44,738 bases of DNA from Absicoccus porci (GCF_003725415.1 NZ_RJQC01000001.1:886338-931075), one strand, 5' to 3'; counted from the stretch's first letter, positions 7,478 through 17,339 are shown. A program made the numbers and translations. The notes: generated by a model from the sequence alone, not told the origin.

Positions 7478-9169
7478 TTATTTTTTACTATTGATTTCCA
7501 TGATCACAGGAAGGATCATAGGCCGTTTCTTCGTTTGCTTTAAAAGATATTTTGTGACTTTATCACGAATATGGCCTCGTGTTTCCATGTTGTCATATTT
7601 CTTCTTTTCAACATCCGCGGTAATGGTGTCTTCCATAATCTTGGCAACATCTTTGGTGATATACTCCGCATCACGCAAATAAATCAATCCACGCGTTTGT
7701 ACATCAGGGCCATTGATGATCTTCTTTGTTTTGGCATCAATACCAACCGCTAAGATTATGACTCCATCGGTTGATAAAATTTCTCGATCTTTTAATACGA
7801 CACCAGCCATATCCCAATCTTTATTTCCATCAATTGGTGTTTCTTGTAGTTCCATTTCCATTCGGCAGGAAACCAATCGGCCATTTTCAAATTGAGCTAC
7901 TTGTCCATTATCTAAAATCAAAATATTATTAGGATTATATCCCATATCCATGGCTAATTGGGCATTGGCATACAATAGACGATATTGCCCTTTTACAGGG
8001 ATATAGTATTTTGGTCGCAATAAAAATAACATCATTTTCAGATCTTCGATGGAAGGATGCATAGAAACTGTATGACTTGTTAATATTTCCATTTCGCCGC
8101 CTTCTTTATAAAGATCATTTTCCATCGAACTGAAAACACGTTCAGCTCCCGGAACGATTGGACTAGCTATACATAGGATGTCATCTTCGTGAAATTCAAA
8201 TGGTTTGACTTCATTATTAATGATATTATTGATTGTTCGAAAAAGAATCGGTCCTTGTTGAGCGATGATCACCACAATATCTTTTAAATCATTATTGAAA
8301 TGTTTTTTATCAATGATTAGTTCTTCCGGCACTTCATAACCAATCGCTTTTAAGTTTTCCATCATTTCTTGTTGTTCTTCGGTAAAGAACAACATTTTAC
8401 GATGATACTTAATACAAGTTTTAATAACTTCTTGCATGCGATAAATACTTTGTAGATAGACACTTACAAATACCCGACGATGATCATTTTGTTCCAGTAT
8501 TTGTGAAAAATAAGGTGCCAATCGATGATTTGGTGAAGTATGGCCTGGACGATCCGCTCCTTTGCTTTCTTGTAGTAGTACAAATACACCTTCTGTACCT
8601 AATTTAGATAAAGCCGATAAACTACCACGATAATTATCCGACAAATCATCGTAATCCTCGATAAACTCACCAGAATATACAATATATCCCTGATTGGTTA
8701 GGATAGCTACCCCAAAAGTTCCTGGATAGGCATGGGTAATTGGGAAAAATACAACTTTTCTTCCGCCAATTTTACGAATATCGTGTCGCTTGACGGTATG
8801 AATATGAGCCCCTTTTACTTTCATCTGTCGATTCTTTTTTTGAATTTGTCGAGCTGCCAATGGACAAGTATAGACATGGGATGGCACTTCTGCCAACAAA
8901 TATGGCAGCGCACTAACAACATCATCGTGTCCATGCGTAATAAATACACCTACAACACGATCTTTGTGTTCAATTAAATAGGAAATATCTTGAATTACAT
9001 ATTCAATTCCTAATGATTCTTTTGGATCCGGAAATTTGATGCCTGCTTCTATGACGTAGATATCGCCATCAATTTCGATACACATCATATTTTTTCCATC
9101 TTCATCTTGTCCACCCAGCATGAAGATCCGAATCGTTTCTTTCTTTGCATTTGGCTTATGAGTAGGCAT
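7478..9169 (-). CDS. Ribonuclease J-family protein with degenerate active site (RNase J2-like)
   Basis: 563 residues with full RNase J architecture: N-terminal metallo-beta-lactamase, inserted beta-CASP domain (QESKGADRPGHTSPNHR, matching SxxxERPGxTxSE), and a C-terminal domain. The metal-binding signature HGHEDH is here HGHDDV, losing one His. The TGDFKFD motif reads SGEFIED, and the PVHGEYR motif reads PVKGQYR, losing another His. So nuclease activity is probably weak or absent, as in RNase J2 subunits that act mainly as partners of RNase J1. The RNase J1 partner is not in this window. The start at 9169 has GGAGGG upstream; it follows miaB by 17 bases. Confidence 0.85.
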   Translation of the reverse strand: MPTHKPNAKKETIRIFMLGGQDEDGKNMMCIEIDGDIYVIEAGIKFPDPKESLGIEYVIQDISYLIEHKDRVVGVFITHGHDDVVSALPYLLAEVPSHVYTCPLAARQIQKKNRQMKVKGAHIHTVKRHDIRKIGGRKVVFFPITHAYPGTFGVAILTNQGYIVYSGEFIEDYDDLSDNYRGSLSALSKLGTEGVFVLLQESKGADRPGHTSPNHRLAPYFSQILEQNDHRRVFVSVYLQSIYRMQEVIKTCIKYHRKMLFFTEEQQEMMENLKAIGYEVPEELIIDKKHFNNDLKDIVVIIAQQGPILFRTINNIINNEVKPFEFHEDDILCIASPIVPGAERVFSSMENDLYKEGGEMEILTSHTVSMHPSIEDLKMMLFLLRPKYYIPVKGQYRLLYANAQLAMDMGYNPNNILILDNGQVAQFENGRLVSCRMEMELQETPIDGNKDWDMAGVVLKDREILSTDGVIILAVGIDAKTKKIINGPDVQTRGLIYLRDAEYITKDVAKIMEDTITADVEKKKYDNMETRGHIRDKVTKYLLKQTKKRPMILPVIMEINSKK

Positions 9170-9186
9170 AAACCCTCCTTACTTAC

Positions 9187-10638
9187 TTATTTGTTTTTAT
9201 TATAGCACAATGCTTTTCCATCCATAGAGAAGGTTTTTGCTCTTTCGATATAAACATCGACAAAATCACCAGCTTTGATGTTTTCACCTGTAAAATTGAT
9301 TATTTTGTTTTCAGGCGAATAACCAGTAAATGTAGAAGGATCTTTTTTGCTTGGACCGTCCACTAAGACTTTCACAACTTTTCCTTCATATTGTTTATTC
9401 TTTTCCAAAGCATATTTATTCCACGTTTGATTCAGGATAGCTAATCGTTTGGATTTTTCTTCCATGGGAATGGTATCTTCCATTTTCGCAGCTGGTGTTC
9501 CTTCTCTTGGTGAATAAATAAAGGTAAAACAATTATCAAATTTACAATAATTGACCATATCTAATGTATGTTGAAATTGTTCATCGGTCTCATTTGGAAA
9601 ACCAACGATAATATCCGTACTGATGGCTACACCAGGGATACGATTCTTGATTTTATCAAATAAGGTTTTATACGATTCAGCGGTATAACGTCGACCCATT
9701 TTTTTCAACACATCCGTATCACCCGATTGCATTGGCAAATGTACAAATGGCATAATATTGTCATATTTAGCTATCGCATCAATCATGGCATCTGAAAAGT
9801 CCCAAGGATGACTGGTCATAAAACGAATACGCGGTATTTCTGTTTCAGCAACTTTTGCGAGTAGTGTCGCAAAATCATAATCTGCAGATAAATCTTTACC
9901 ATATGCATTCACATTTTGTCCCAACAAAGTGATTTCTTTATATCCATCATTTTTCAGTTCGTTAACTTCTTTTAAGATTTCATCCATCGTCCGTGATCGT
10001 TCTTTTCCTCGTGTATAAGGGACGATACAATAGGTACAAAATTTATCACATCCATACATGATATTGACCCATGCTTTATTATTTCCAAAGCGATGAACAG
10101 GTAAGTTTTCATACACTTCTCCTTCTTTGGAATAGATTTGGATCAAACGTTCATGTTGATACATCACTTTATAAAGCATGTTTGGTAAATCTTGAATATT
10201 ATGTGTACCAAACATCAAACGAACTTGTGGATATTTGTCGATAATGGTATGAACCAATTTTTCCTCTTGAGCCATGCATCCACAAACACCAATCACAAGA
10301 TCTTTATTTTCACGATATACTCGTTTTAAATTGCCAACTTGCCCCAAAACTTTTTCTTCCGCATTTTGACGAACCGCACAAGTATTGATCAATACTACAT
10401 CGGCTTTTTCTGGTGATTCACTTGGCTCAAAATTCATCGCATCAAGAATACCAGCCAGTGTTTCACTGTCTCGCTGATTAGCTTGGCAACCAAAAGTAGA
10501 AATATAATACTTTTTCCCTTTGCCGATATATCGAACATAGTCTTCTAATTCAAAATGATTTATATAAGGTACGGCCTTTTTGGTTCGTTTTTGTGCAGCT
10601 TTTAAATCGGGTAAGATCCAATCAGATTTTATTTTCAT
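9187..10638 (-). CDS. miaB: tRNA-2-methylthio-N6-dimethylallyladenosine synthase MiaB
   Basis: 483 residues. The N-terminal UPF0004 domain has its three cluster-binding Cys (STFGCQANQRDSE, LINTCAVRQNAEEKV, GVCGCMAQEEK). The radical SAM motif is CDKFCTYC (about residue 198-205), followed by IVPYTRGKERSR, and a C-terminal TRAM domain (about 415-480) binds RNA. The enzyme methylthiolates A37 of tRNAs that read codons starting with U, using two 4Fe-4S clusters. It is first in the operon with the RNase J-like gene, ftsK and ridA. The ATG at 10638 has GGAATG upstream. The ferredoxin terminator lies only about 20 bases before its start. Confidence 0.95.
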   Translation of the reverse strand: MKIKSDWILPDLKAAQKRTKKAVPYINHFELEDYVRYIGKGKKYYISTFGCQANQRDSETLAGILDAMNFEPSESPEKADVVLINTCAVRQNAEEKVLGQVGNLKRVYRENKDLVIGVCGCMAQEEKLVHTIIDKYPQVRLMFGTHNIQDLPNMLYKVMYQHERLIQIYSKEGEVYENLPVHRFGNNKAWVNIMYGCDKFCTYCIVPYTRGKERSRTMDEILKEVNELKNDGYKEITLLGQNVNAYGKDLSADYDFATLLAKVAETEIPRIRFMTSHPWDFSDAMIDAIAKYDNIMPFVHLPMQSGDTDVLKKMGRRYTAESYKTLFDKIKNRIPGVAISTDIIVGFPNETDEQFQHTLDMVNYCKFDNCFTFIYSPREGTPAAKMEDTIPMEEKSKRLAILNQTWNKYALEKNKQYEGKVVKVLVDGPSKKDPSTFTGYSPENKIINFTGENIKAGDFVDVYIERAKTFSMDGKALCYNKNK

Positions 10639-10656
10639 ATGTCATTCCTTTCATGC

Positions 10657-10696
10657 AAAAAAAAGAAGGAGCCAAGCTGTTTGGCCTGACTCCTAA
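10657..10696 (-). terminator. Terminator after the ferredoxin gene
   Basis: On the minus strand AGGAG...GGCCAA pairs with TTGG...CTCCT (with a small bulge) followed by a run of T (TCTTTTTTTT). It lies between ferredoxin and miaB. Confidence 0.7.
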
Positions 10697-10709
10697 TGGA
10701 TACGAATTC

Positions 10710-10883
10710 TTATTGAGTAATTGCACTAACTGGGCAAGTTCCTACACAAGATCCACAATCGATGCAAGTTCCTGCATCACATTGAGATTTTCCTTCATCA
10801 TCCATTGAAAGTGCTCCAACTGGGCATCCTCCCACGCAAGCACCACAACCGATGCAAGTATCCTTATCAATAGTTACAGCCAT
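10710..10883 (-). CDS. 2[4Fe-4S] ferredoxin
   Basis: A 57-residue protein, shorter than typical ORF-length cutoffs. It starts MAVTIDKDTCIGCGACV and has two CxxCxxCxxxCP motifs: CIGCGACVGGCP (residues 10-21) and CIDCGSCVGTCP (residues 40-51). Between them is one extra Cys at position 35. This is a clostridial-type low-potential electron carrier of anaerobes, which fits nearby radical SAM (miaB) and Fe-S assembly (suf) genes. A perfect ribosome site AAAGGAGG lies 8 bases before the ATG. It has its own promoter and terminator. Confidence 0.95.
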   Translation of the reverse strand: MAVTIDKDTCIGCGACVGGCPVGALSMDDEGKSQCDAGTCIDCGSCVGTCPVSAITQ

Positions 10884-10917
10884 AATTATGTCCTCCTTTA
10901 AAATTTCCTCTAAAAAC

Positions 10918-10945
10918 AGTATAGAACAAATAGAAAAGGATTCAA
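10918..10945 (-). promoter_or_regulatory. Sigma-A promoter of the ferredoxin gene
   Basis: TTGAAT (10940-10945, minus strand) and TATACT (10918-10923) are separated by 16 bases, about 35 bases upstream of the ATG. Confidence 0.65.
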
Positions 10946-10984
10946 GTTAAAACGGTAAGTTACAACTAATTAAATTAGTTAATT

Positions 10985-12541
10985 TTATTTAGCAATTTCT
11001 TGTGCGCGAACTTCACGAATAATATTTACTTTGATTTGTCCTGGATATGTCAATTCTTCCTCAATTTGGTCTTTAATATCTCGTGATAATTTAATACATG
11101 TCAAATCATCCACTTCTTCTGGATTGACCATTACACGAATCTCTCGACCAGCTTGAATTGCATAGGCAGCCTTAACGCCTTCATGTTCTTTCGCAATTTT
11201 CTCTAAGTTCTCTAAACGTTCAATATAGGCTTGTGCGCTTTCTTTACGTGCACCTGGACGAGCTGCACTGATTGTATCAGCCGCGATAACCAAATGACTT
11301 GTCAAATATTTAGGTTCCACATCTCCATGATGGGATTGAATCGCATTTAATACGATATCTTTTTCACCATGCTTCTTACAGAACTTATATCCTAATTCAA
11401 CATGAGAGCCATCATGTTCTTCCACATTCAAAGCTTTACCAATATCATGAAGTAAACCAGCACGTTTCGCAATATGTTGATTTAAGCCCAATTCAGCAGC
11501 CATACTACCTGCTAAATAAGCTACTTCCATTGAATGCTGCAAAGCATTTTGGCCATATGAATAACGATATTTCAATACACCGAGTTGCTTTACAATTTCG
11601 CGATCAATTCGACCAATTCCTAATTTATAAACGGCTTCTTCTCCAGCTTTTAGGATTTCCTGATCGACTTCTTTTTGGTACTTTTTCACAACATCTTCAA
11701 TTCGTCCTGGTTGGATGCGGCCATCGCGAATTAAATGTTCAAGGGCAAGACGTGCAATTTCACGACGAACGGGATTAAAACATGTAATGGTAATCACATC
11801 TGGTGTATCATCAATGTTCAATTCCACACCTGTCATTTTTTCAAAAGCACGAATGTTTCGACCTTCACGACCAATGATACGCCCTTTCATTTCTTCACTC
11901 GGAATAGAAACAACACTAACCGTACGTTCCTGGGTTTCGGTTTGTGACATCCGTTCGATGGCTAAGGCAATGATTTCCTGTGCCTTTCGATTTGCGGTTT
12001 CTTTTGCTTCATCTTCCTTATCTTTGATGTATGCAATTGTTTCATGCTGCATCTTCTTTTCGACTTTCGCAAATAATTCCTTTTTGGCATCTTGACTCGA
12101 CATTTTAGCCACGCCTTCTAGGACATCGATTTGTTTATCAATTTGTTCTTGTAATGTTTTCTCTTTTTGATCTAGTGATGACAGTTTATCAGTTACTTTC
12201 TGCATCTTGTCATTAACCTGGCGTTCTTTTTGCGTCAACGCTTCATCACGAAAATTCAAACTGTCTTCTCGACGAATTAATTTGTTTTCGAAATCCGTGT
12301 TTTCTTGTTTTCGCTCTTTGATTTCTTTTTCAGCTTCCACACGCAAATCATGTGCTTGTGTTTTTCCATCTAAAACCGCCTGTTTAATACGAGATTGTGC
12401 CTCATTTTCGGCATCTTTTAAGATTCTTTCGGCATTTTGCTGATTCTTATTCAAACCTGCTTTGGAATAAATCACCATTGCGATAATTCCAATCACAAGT
12501 CCTGCTATCCCAGATAAAGAGATAATAGCCATATTGCTCAT
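10985..12541 (-). CDS. rny: Ribonuclease Y
   Basis: 518 residues: an N-terminal membrane anchor (about 3-25), a long coiled coil (about 30-190), a KH RNA-binding domain (GRIIGREGRNIRAFE, about 215-275) and an HD phosphohydrolase domain (RAGLLHDIGKALN, about 365). RNase Y is the membrane-bound endoribonuclease that starts mRNA decay in Firmicutes, so with the RNase J-family gene two components of the degradosome-like machinery lie close together. Length is normal. The ATG at 12541 follows AAGGAGG by 6 bases. The end of the gene carries an AT-rich inverted repeat (10964-10980) but no clear U-tract. Confidence 0.95.
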   Translation of the reverse strand: MSNMAIISLSGIAGLVIGIIAMVIYSKAGLNKNQQNAERILKDAENEAQSRIKQAVLDGKTQAHDLRVEAEKEIKERKQENTDFENKLIRREDSLNFRDEALTQKERQVNDKMQKVTDKLSSLDQKEKTLQEQIDKQIDVLEGVAKMSSQDAKKELFAKVEKKMQHETIAYIKDKEDEAKETANRKAQEIIALAIERMSQTETQERTVSVVSIPSEEMKGRIIGREGRNIRAFEKMTGVELNIDDTPDVITITCFNPVRREIARLALEHLIRDGRIQPGRIEDVVKKYQKEVDQEILKAGEEAVYKLGIGRIDREIVKQLGVLKYRYSYGQNALQHSMEVAYLAGSMAAELGLNQHIAKRAGLLHDIGKALNVEEHDGSHVELGYKFCKKHGEKDIVLNAIQSHHGDVEPKYLTSHLVIAADTISAARPGARKESAQAYIERLENLEKIAKEHEGVKAAYAIQAGREIRVMVNPEEVDDLTCIKLSRDIKDQIEEELTYPGQIKVNIIREVRAQEIAK

Positions 12542-12572
12542 ACTATTCCTCCTTGAATCTAAGCCGAATATA

Positions 12573-12601
12573 ATTATACATTTTTTTTACACAAGTTACA
12601 A
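12573..12601 (-). promoter_or_regulatory. Sigma-A promoter of rny
   Basis: TTGTAA (12596-12601, minus strand) and a perfect TATAAT (12573-12578), 17 bases apart, about 32 bases before the rny ATG. Confidence 0.65.
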
Positions 12602-12637
12602 TGTATATTCATCGTCCATGTAACCGTTATCACACTT

Positions 12638-12666
12638 TTGACATCGACCTATTTGAAAACTATAAT
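12638..12666 (+). promoter_or_regulatory. Consensus sigma-A promoter placed for a leaderless transcript
   Basis: Perfect TTGACA (12638-12643), 17-base spacer, perfect TATAAT (12661-12666). The predicted transcription start, about 7 bases after the -10 box, is the A of the ATG at 12673. Confidence 0.8.
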
Positions 12667-12672
12667 AAGTTT

Positions 12673-13146
12673 ATGAAATCTCTACAACGATATGAACAAG
12701 TAAAAGACTATGTCTATACAAAATACACAAAAATCTATAATGAGCCTTTACGTCAAGAAGCTTTGACCCATACAGCTCAAGTGGACACCTGTATTACCAT
12801 CTTAGCGATGGCACGAAACCAGAATGTCGAAATAGCTAAGATCATCGCATTATTCCATGATTTTGCACAATTCACTCAAAATTGTTCCCATGATGAACAT
12901 GCTCGTTTGAGCAGTATTTTAGCGAATCGATATCTTACTGAAACGGATTTATTTAAAACCAAAGAAATCGACGATATTTGTTACGCTATTGCCCAACACA
13001 GTCATAAAGAACAATATGATTCGCCATATTGTGAATTGATCAAAGATGCAGATATCTTAGCTCGATTCTTTACAGATCCAACCATGGAATTGGACCACAA
13101 ACGGAAACAACGTTTATTAGATGCCTGTGATGACATTCATAGTTAA
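12673..13146 (+). CDS. HD-domain phosphohydrolase, probably leaderless mRNA
   Basis: A 157-residue soluble protein with the HD superfamily pattern: H in THTAQV (about residue 36), HD in ALFHDFAQFTQ, H in AIAQHSHKE and D in LIKDADIL. This makes it a likely metal-dependent phosphohydrolase of unknown substrate, related to the small HD proteins often annotated as predicted hydrolases. The frame extends back to an ATG at 12601, but that start is upstream of a perfect promoter and lacks a ribosome site, and its extra residues do not resemble the family. The ATG at 12673 also has no ribosome site but sits exactly where transcription should begin. Its stop overlaps that of the convergent unknown gene. 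Confidence 0.75.
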   Translation: MKSLQRYEQVKDYVYTKYTKIYNEPLRQEALTHTAQVDTCITILAMARNQNVEIAKIIALFHDFAQFTQNCSHDEHARLSSILANRYLTETDLFKTKEIDDICYAIAQHSHKEQYDSPYCELIKDADILARFFTDPTMELDHKRKQRLLDACDDIHS

Positions 13147-14192
13147 AACGGTTGATAATGAAAAGCTAAATTTTTGCTTAATTGGCCTTGCAGATTCTGT
13201 AGGGCTTTTTTAAAAGATTTTGTATCATAAATAATCAAATCAATATAAGCGTAGCTTTTTCCAATAGCTCCTCCAATGACTTTTGCTGCCCCGATTTTTG
13301 TCATTTGTTCATCCAATTGTTTGGATAAATTTTGACGCAATATCGCATCTTCCTTTGAATGAAAAGGATTCAAATAATAAATATAGCCAAATTCTCCATC
13401 TTTGGCTTTCAAATCAGAAACAACATCATGTTGTTGAGAAATAGATTCTTCAATCAACAATGGATGGGTCGTAAAAATATATTTCATATCTTTGCGTAAA
13501 GAATCATCAGCAATTTCTTTAATTGGTCGATACACCGAATAAATATCGGTTGGATGTTCATAGGTTGGCCACTTTTCTTTTTTTACGATTTCATCAATTT
13601 TTTCATAGAATTCGATCAAGTTACAAAAATCTCTTTGGTCATCAGGTTGATCGATAAAATCCACTTTCGAAAGATAAGCTTCATATGCATTTTCCCCAAT
13701 GGCCAATTCCACAAGGTACATACTCATTTCTTTTTTTCTTTCGGTATTATCAATCAACGAATAGCTTGGATTATATACATCACAAGCAATCATTTTGTTC
13801 TTAGTATCTACCGTATAAAAGACAAAAAAGTCATTCAAATAATATTCTTGATCTTTGATCTTAACTTGTGCCTCAATTGCTTTTTGTGACATAGGTGGTA
13901 ATACATCATTTAGTATCCATTTTGAACGAATAGCTTGAGGTGCTTGTTCGACACAATATCGAGTCAAATATTGGCTCGTTTTATTAGGACCGGGATCAAA
14001 CACCAGTTCAAGATATTCGCTGCTATCTTCTACAAAGAAATGGGCACCAAATTTTTCCATGGCTTCATCATCCATTTTTTCAATGGATTCTTGTAACTGT
14101 TTATATGATTTATCTTTTAGACTTTGAATAATAGTATTTTCTTCGGATTGAAAATGTTTCCAAAACATTTCCACGTTGTTTTTTACTGTCAT
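13143..14192 (-). CDS. Hypothetical protein, 349 residues
   Basis: I do not recognise the family. It is a soluble acidic protein with no signal peptide or membrane segment. The N-terminal part (about 1-150) has a helical start and a segment KIKDQEYYLNDFFVFYTVD. The C-terminal part (about 225-349) reads like a duplicated ferredoxin-like alpha/beta unit (GEFGYIYYLNPFHSKEDAI, then GGAIGKSYAYIDLIIYD). The start at 14192 has a GAGGCGA site upstream. It lies just downstream of the suf terminator and shares 4 bases with the stop of the convergent HD gene. Confidence 0.6.
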   Translation of the reverse strand: MTVKNNVEMFWKHFQSEENTIIQSLKDKSYKQLQESIEKMDDEAMEKFGAHFFVEDSSEYLELVFDPGPNKTSQYLTRYCVEQAPQAIRSKWILNDVLPPMSQKAIEAQVKIKDQEYYLNDFFVFYTVDTKNKMIACDVYNPSYSLIDNTERKKEMSMYLVELAIGENAYEAYLSKVDFIDQPDDQRDFCNLIEFYEKIDEIVKKEKWPTYEHPTDIYSVYRPIKEIADDSLRKDMKYIFTTHPLLIEESISQQHDVVSDLKAKDGEFGYIYYLNPFHSKEDAILRQNLSKQLDEQMTKIGAAKVIGGAIGKSYAYIDLIIYDTKSFKKALQNLQGQLSKNLAFHYQPF

Positions 14193-14221
14193 TGAATCGC
14201 CTCTATCTTTCTATCACTTTT

Positions 14222-14248
14222 AAAAAAAGTCCATCCCAAAGATGGACC
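14222..14248 (-). terminator. Terminator of the suf operon
   Basis: On the minus strand GTCCATC/GATGGAC with a 5-base loop is followed by seven T residues, directly after the sufB stop. Confidence 0.85.
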
Positions 14249-14253
14249 ATTGA

Positions 14254-15657
14254 TTATCCAATCGAATTGGACATATCTAGTTTTAATAACTGATTCAATT
14301 CAACTGCATATTCCATTGGTAATTCACGAGTAAATGGTTCCAAGAATCCCATGACGATCATTTCAGTTGCTTGCTCTTCCGTCAATCCACGTGACATTAA
14401 ATAGAATAGTTGTTCTTCATCCACATTGGATACAGTTGCTTCGTGTTCAATTTGTGATGTTTCATTCTGTAGTATATTTAGTGGAACGGTATCACTTCTT
14501 GACTTCTCATCCAAGATCAGTGTATCACATTCGACTTTGCACTTGGAATGATCTGCATTTTTATTCATGCGAACCCAACCACGGAAATTGACTTCTCCAC
14601 CATTACGAGCTACCGATTTCGAAATCATGGTACCTTTCGTATGTGGTGCCAAATGAATCATTTTACTTCCTGTATCTTGTTTTTGGCCTTGTGAACCAAC
14701 CGCAATAGAAATAGCTGTTCCTTTGGCATATGGTTCTGCAAGAATGGTACAAGGATATTTCATATTGATATGTGATCCAATATTTCCATCTACCCATTCC
14801 ATATGACCATTTTCAGAGACAATAGCTCGTTGCGTAACCAAATTCAAAATATTGCTTGACCAGTTTTGTACTGTTGAATACCGACAATGTGCATTCTTTT
14901 TCACAAAGATTTCAACTACAGCCGCATGCAAAGAATCTTTAGAATATACCGGTGCCGTACAACCTTCTACATAGTTGATATCGGCTCCTTCATCCACAAT
15001 GATCAAGGTACGTTCAAATTGTCCCATCTGCATTGTATTGATACGGAAATACGATTGTAACGGTTTTTCGAGATGTACTCCAGGTGGTACATAAATAAAC
15101 ACACCACCTGACCAAACAGCAGTATTTAATGCTGCATATTTGTTGTCCGTATAGGGAACGACTTTTCCAAAATAATCCTTTACCAAATCTGGGCATGTTT
15201 TGACAGCGGTATCTGTATCCAAGAAAATAACACCATTTTCTTGCACTTCTTCCAACATGTTATGATATACAACTTCACTTTCATATTGTGTAGAAACACC
15301 GGCTAAATATTTTTGTTCTGCTTCTGGAATACCTAATTTATTAAAGGTATTTCGAATCGTTTCTGGTACTTCATCCCAATTGTGTTCTTCTTTTTCACTA
15401 GGTTTAATGTAATAAATATAATCATCAAAATTAATATGGCTTAAGTCTGGTCCCCAATCGGGATTTTTTTGTTCCACAAAAGAATGGTACGCTTTCAAAC
15501 GAATATCTAACATCCATTCGGGTTCTTTTTTCGCTTTTGAAATGGTACGAACAACTTCTTCATTTAAGCCTTTGCCGGTATTAAAAACACTGACATCCTT
15601 ATCATGAAAGCCATACTCATAATCTGTTGATAATTTAATTTCTTTTTCGTCTGCCAT
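14254..15657 (-). CDS. sufB: Fe-S cluster assembly scaffold SufB
   Basis: 467 residues, full length for SufB. It has the N-terminal helical part ([26 protein letters not shown]) and the right-handed beta-helix core containing [23 protein letters not shown] and [20 protein letters not shown]. The C-terminal SufBD signature is [31 protein letters not shown]. SufB with SufC and SufD forms the complex on which 4Fe-4S clusters are built. Its start shares one base with the sufU stop (TAATG), and it is the last gene of the operon. Confidence 0.95.
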   Translation of the reverse strand: MADEKEIKLSTDYEYGFHDKDVSVFNTGKGLNEEVVRTISKAKKEPEWMLDIRLKAYHSFVEQKNPDWGPDLSHINFDDYIYYIKPSEKEEHNWDEVPETIRNTFNKLGIPEAEQKYLAGVSTQYESEVVYHNMLEEVQENGVIFLDTDTAVKTCPDLVKDYFGKVVPYTDNKYAALNTAVWSGGVFIYVPPGVHLEKPLQSYFRINTMQMGQFERTLIIVDEGADINYVEGCTAPVYSKDSLHAAVVEIFVKKNAHCRYSTVQNWSSNILNLVTQRAIVSENGHMEWVDGNIGSHINMKYPCTILAEPYAKGTAISIAVGSQGQKQDTGSKMIHLAPHTKGTMISKSVARNGGEVNFRGWVRMNKNADHSKCKVECDTLILDEKSRSDTVPLNILQNETSQIEHEATVSNVDEEQLFYLMSRGLTEEQATEMIVMGFLEPFTRELPMEYAVELNQLLKLDMSNSIG

Positions 15658-16091
15658 TACTTCTCCTCACTTTCCGTGATGATATCACGCAATGCCTTCC
15701 AACCAATTGTGGCACAATTAATTCGATTGGCTTGTTTACCTACGTTTTTAAACGCAATGGCTTCTTCCATCATATCGCTATCATATGGTCTATCATCGAT
15801 CATCGCAAAATAGTTATCAATAATTTCTTTTGCTTGATCGACAGTTTTGCCTTTGACAAGTTCTGTCATGATGGATGTAGATGCTGTAGAAATGGTACAA
15901 GCAACACCATCAAAACGTACATCCTTGATCACATTATCTTCAATATCTGCTTGTACTGTAATATCATCAATACAAGATTCACTATCCATATGTTTGGATA
16001 AATATTTTCTATCATTTGTTAATTCATGATTACGTGGATACTCATAATGATCCATGATGATATCACGCATTAAATTCGGATCGATTTCCAT
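15657..16091 (-). CDS. sufU: SufU, zinc-dependent sulfurtransferase/scaffold
   Basis: 144 residues with the three SufU cysteines in context: SESCIDD (canonical NPTCGD), [10 protein letters not shown] (canonical GCSISMAS) and [12 protein letters not shown]. The Asp after the first Cys is kept. The canonical Gly between that Cys and Asp is replaced by Ile, a mild deviation. In Firmicutes SufU accepts sulfur from SufS at its zinc site and passes it to the SufBCD complex. It follows sufS by 12 bases with GGAGG before its ATG. Confidence 0.9.
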   Translation of the reverse strand: MEIDPNLMRDIIMDHYEYPRNHELTNDRKYLSKHMDSESCIDDITVQADIEDNVIKDVRFDGVACTISTASTSIMTELVKGKTVDQAKEIIDNYFAMIDDRPYDSDMMEEAIAFKNVGKQANRINCATIGWKALRDIITESEEK

Positions 16092-16103
16092 GTTCTGTCC
16101 TCC

Positions 16104-17339
16104 TTAAAAGAAAATATTGATACATTTTTCTAATGTCGCTTCTTTCAAACCAGCAGCTAATGCATCCACTTCTTCGAATGTATTATAGATATAAAAGCTT
16201 GCTCGCACCGTACCAAACGCATTAATTACTTCCGGTAATAATTTGGCACAATGTGTGCCTGAACGAACGGCAATACCACGTGTATTTAAGAAACTAGCCA
16301 CATCTTGCGCTGGAATCATCTTACCATGATCATATACATTAAATGTGACAATACCGGATCGTGCATTGGCATTATAGATTTTCACATGATCACAATCGGC
16401 TAATGCTTCCAATAAATGTTTCTTTAAAGCAACTTCATGAGCATGAATATCATCAAAACCGATGGAAGAAACATACTTCATGGCCGCTGCCATACCAATT
16501 GCACCTTCAATGGGTTGTGTTCCACTTTCAAATTTTAAAGGCGATTTCTTTAAGGTCACTGTACCATCTTTATAAAAACGTGCATTGGATTCCCCACCAT
16601 AAAATACAGGTTCTAACGCATCAAAATATTTCTTTTTTCCATACATGATACCAATTCCTGTTGGACCACATAATTTATGAGCGGATAAAACAAAGAAATC
16701 TACATCGAGATCTTGTACATCAATTTTCATATGTGGTGCACTCTGTGCACCATCGACAATTATGATCGTCCCATTTTCATGACATAATTTTGCCATTTCT
16801 TTAATAGGTGCCTCAAATCCCAATACGTTTGAAATTTGGGCTACACAAACCACTTTAATACTTGGTGTGAGAACTTTCTTAAAATTATCAATCGTAATTT
16901 TGCCTTCCTCATCTAAAGGAATATATTCGATATCCAAATCTTTTTTAGCTTTAAACCAAGGCAGGACACTGGAGGCATGTTCGGCTTGATCCGTCAATAC
17001 GCCATCGCCATCTTTTAGCACCTGATCAATTAACATGAGCGCAATTTCATTTAGTCCCTCACTGGATCCGGATGTGAAAGCAACTTCTTCACGATATTTT
17101 GCATTGATGAATTTTTGAGCGGTATCACGAGCACCTTCAAAAGCCGCATCGACTTGCGCACTCATTTCATAATCGCCACGATGGGCATTCGCTCCTAAAT
17201 AGGTATAATAATGAACAACCGCATCAATAACTGGTTGAGGTTTTAATGTAGTGGCACTGTTATCTAAATAAATCATCGGATGACCCGACATTTCTCTTTG
17301 TAGAATTGGAAAGTCGTTTCGTATCTTATTGATTTCCAT
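16104..17339 (-). CDS. sufS: Cysteine desulfurase SufS
   Basis: 411 residues of the class V aminotransferase fold. It shows YLDNSATTLKPQ near the N-terminus, the PLP-binding Lys in VLSAHKLCGPTGIGIMYG (about residue 225), and the catalytic Cys in RSGTHCAKLLPE. It takes sulfur from cysteine as a persulfide for SufU. The start at 17339 has AAGGTGGG upstream and overlaps the end of sufD by 14 bases, suggesting translational coupling. Confidence 0.93.
   Translation of the reverse strand: MEINKIRNDFPILQREMSGHPMIYLDNSATTLKPQPVIDAVVHYYTYLGANAHRGDYEMSAQVDAAFEGARDTAQKFINAKYREEVAFTSGSSEGLNEIALMLIDQVLKDGDGVLTDQAEHASSVLPWFKAKKDLDIEYIPLDEEGKITIDNFKKVLTPSIKVVCVAQISNVLGFEAPIKEMAKLCHENGTIIIVDGAQSAPHMKIDVQDLDVDFFVLSAHKLCGPTGIGIMYGKKKYFDALEPVFYGGESNARFYKDGTVTLKKSPLKFESGTQPIEGAIGMAAAMKYVSSIGFDDIHAHEVALKKHLLEALADCDHVKIYNANARSGIVTFNVYDHGKMIPAQDVASFLNTRGIAVRSGTHCAKLLPEVINAFGTVRASFYIYNTFEEVDALAAGLKEATLEKCINIFF

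Noticed and set aside
10964..10980. Terminator of rny
   Set aside because: The inverted repeat AACTAATT/AATTAGTT has no G-C pairs of note and no U-run follows.
12601..12672. Upstream ATG as the start of the HD gene
   Set aside because: It lacks a ribosome site, its extra 24 residues do not fit the HD family, and it lies upstream of the consensus promoter.
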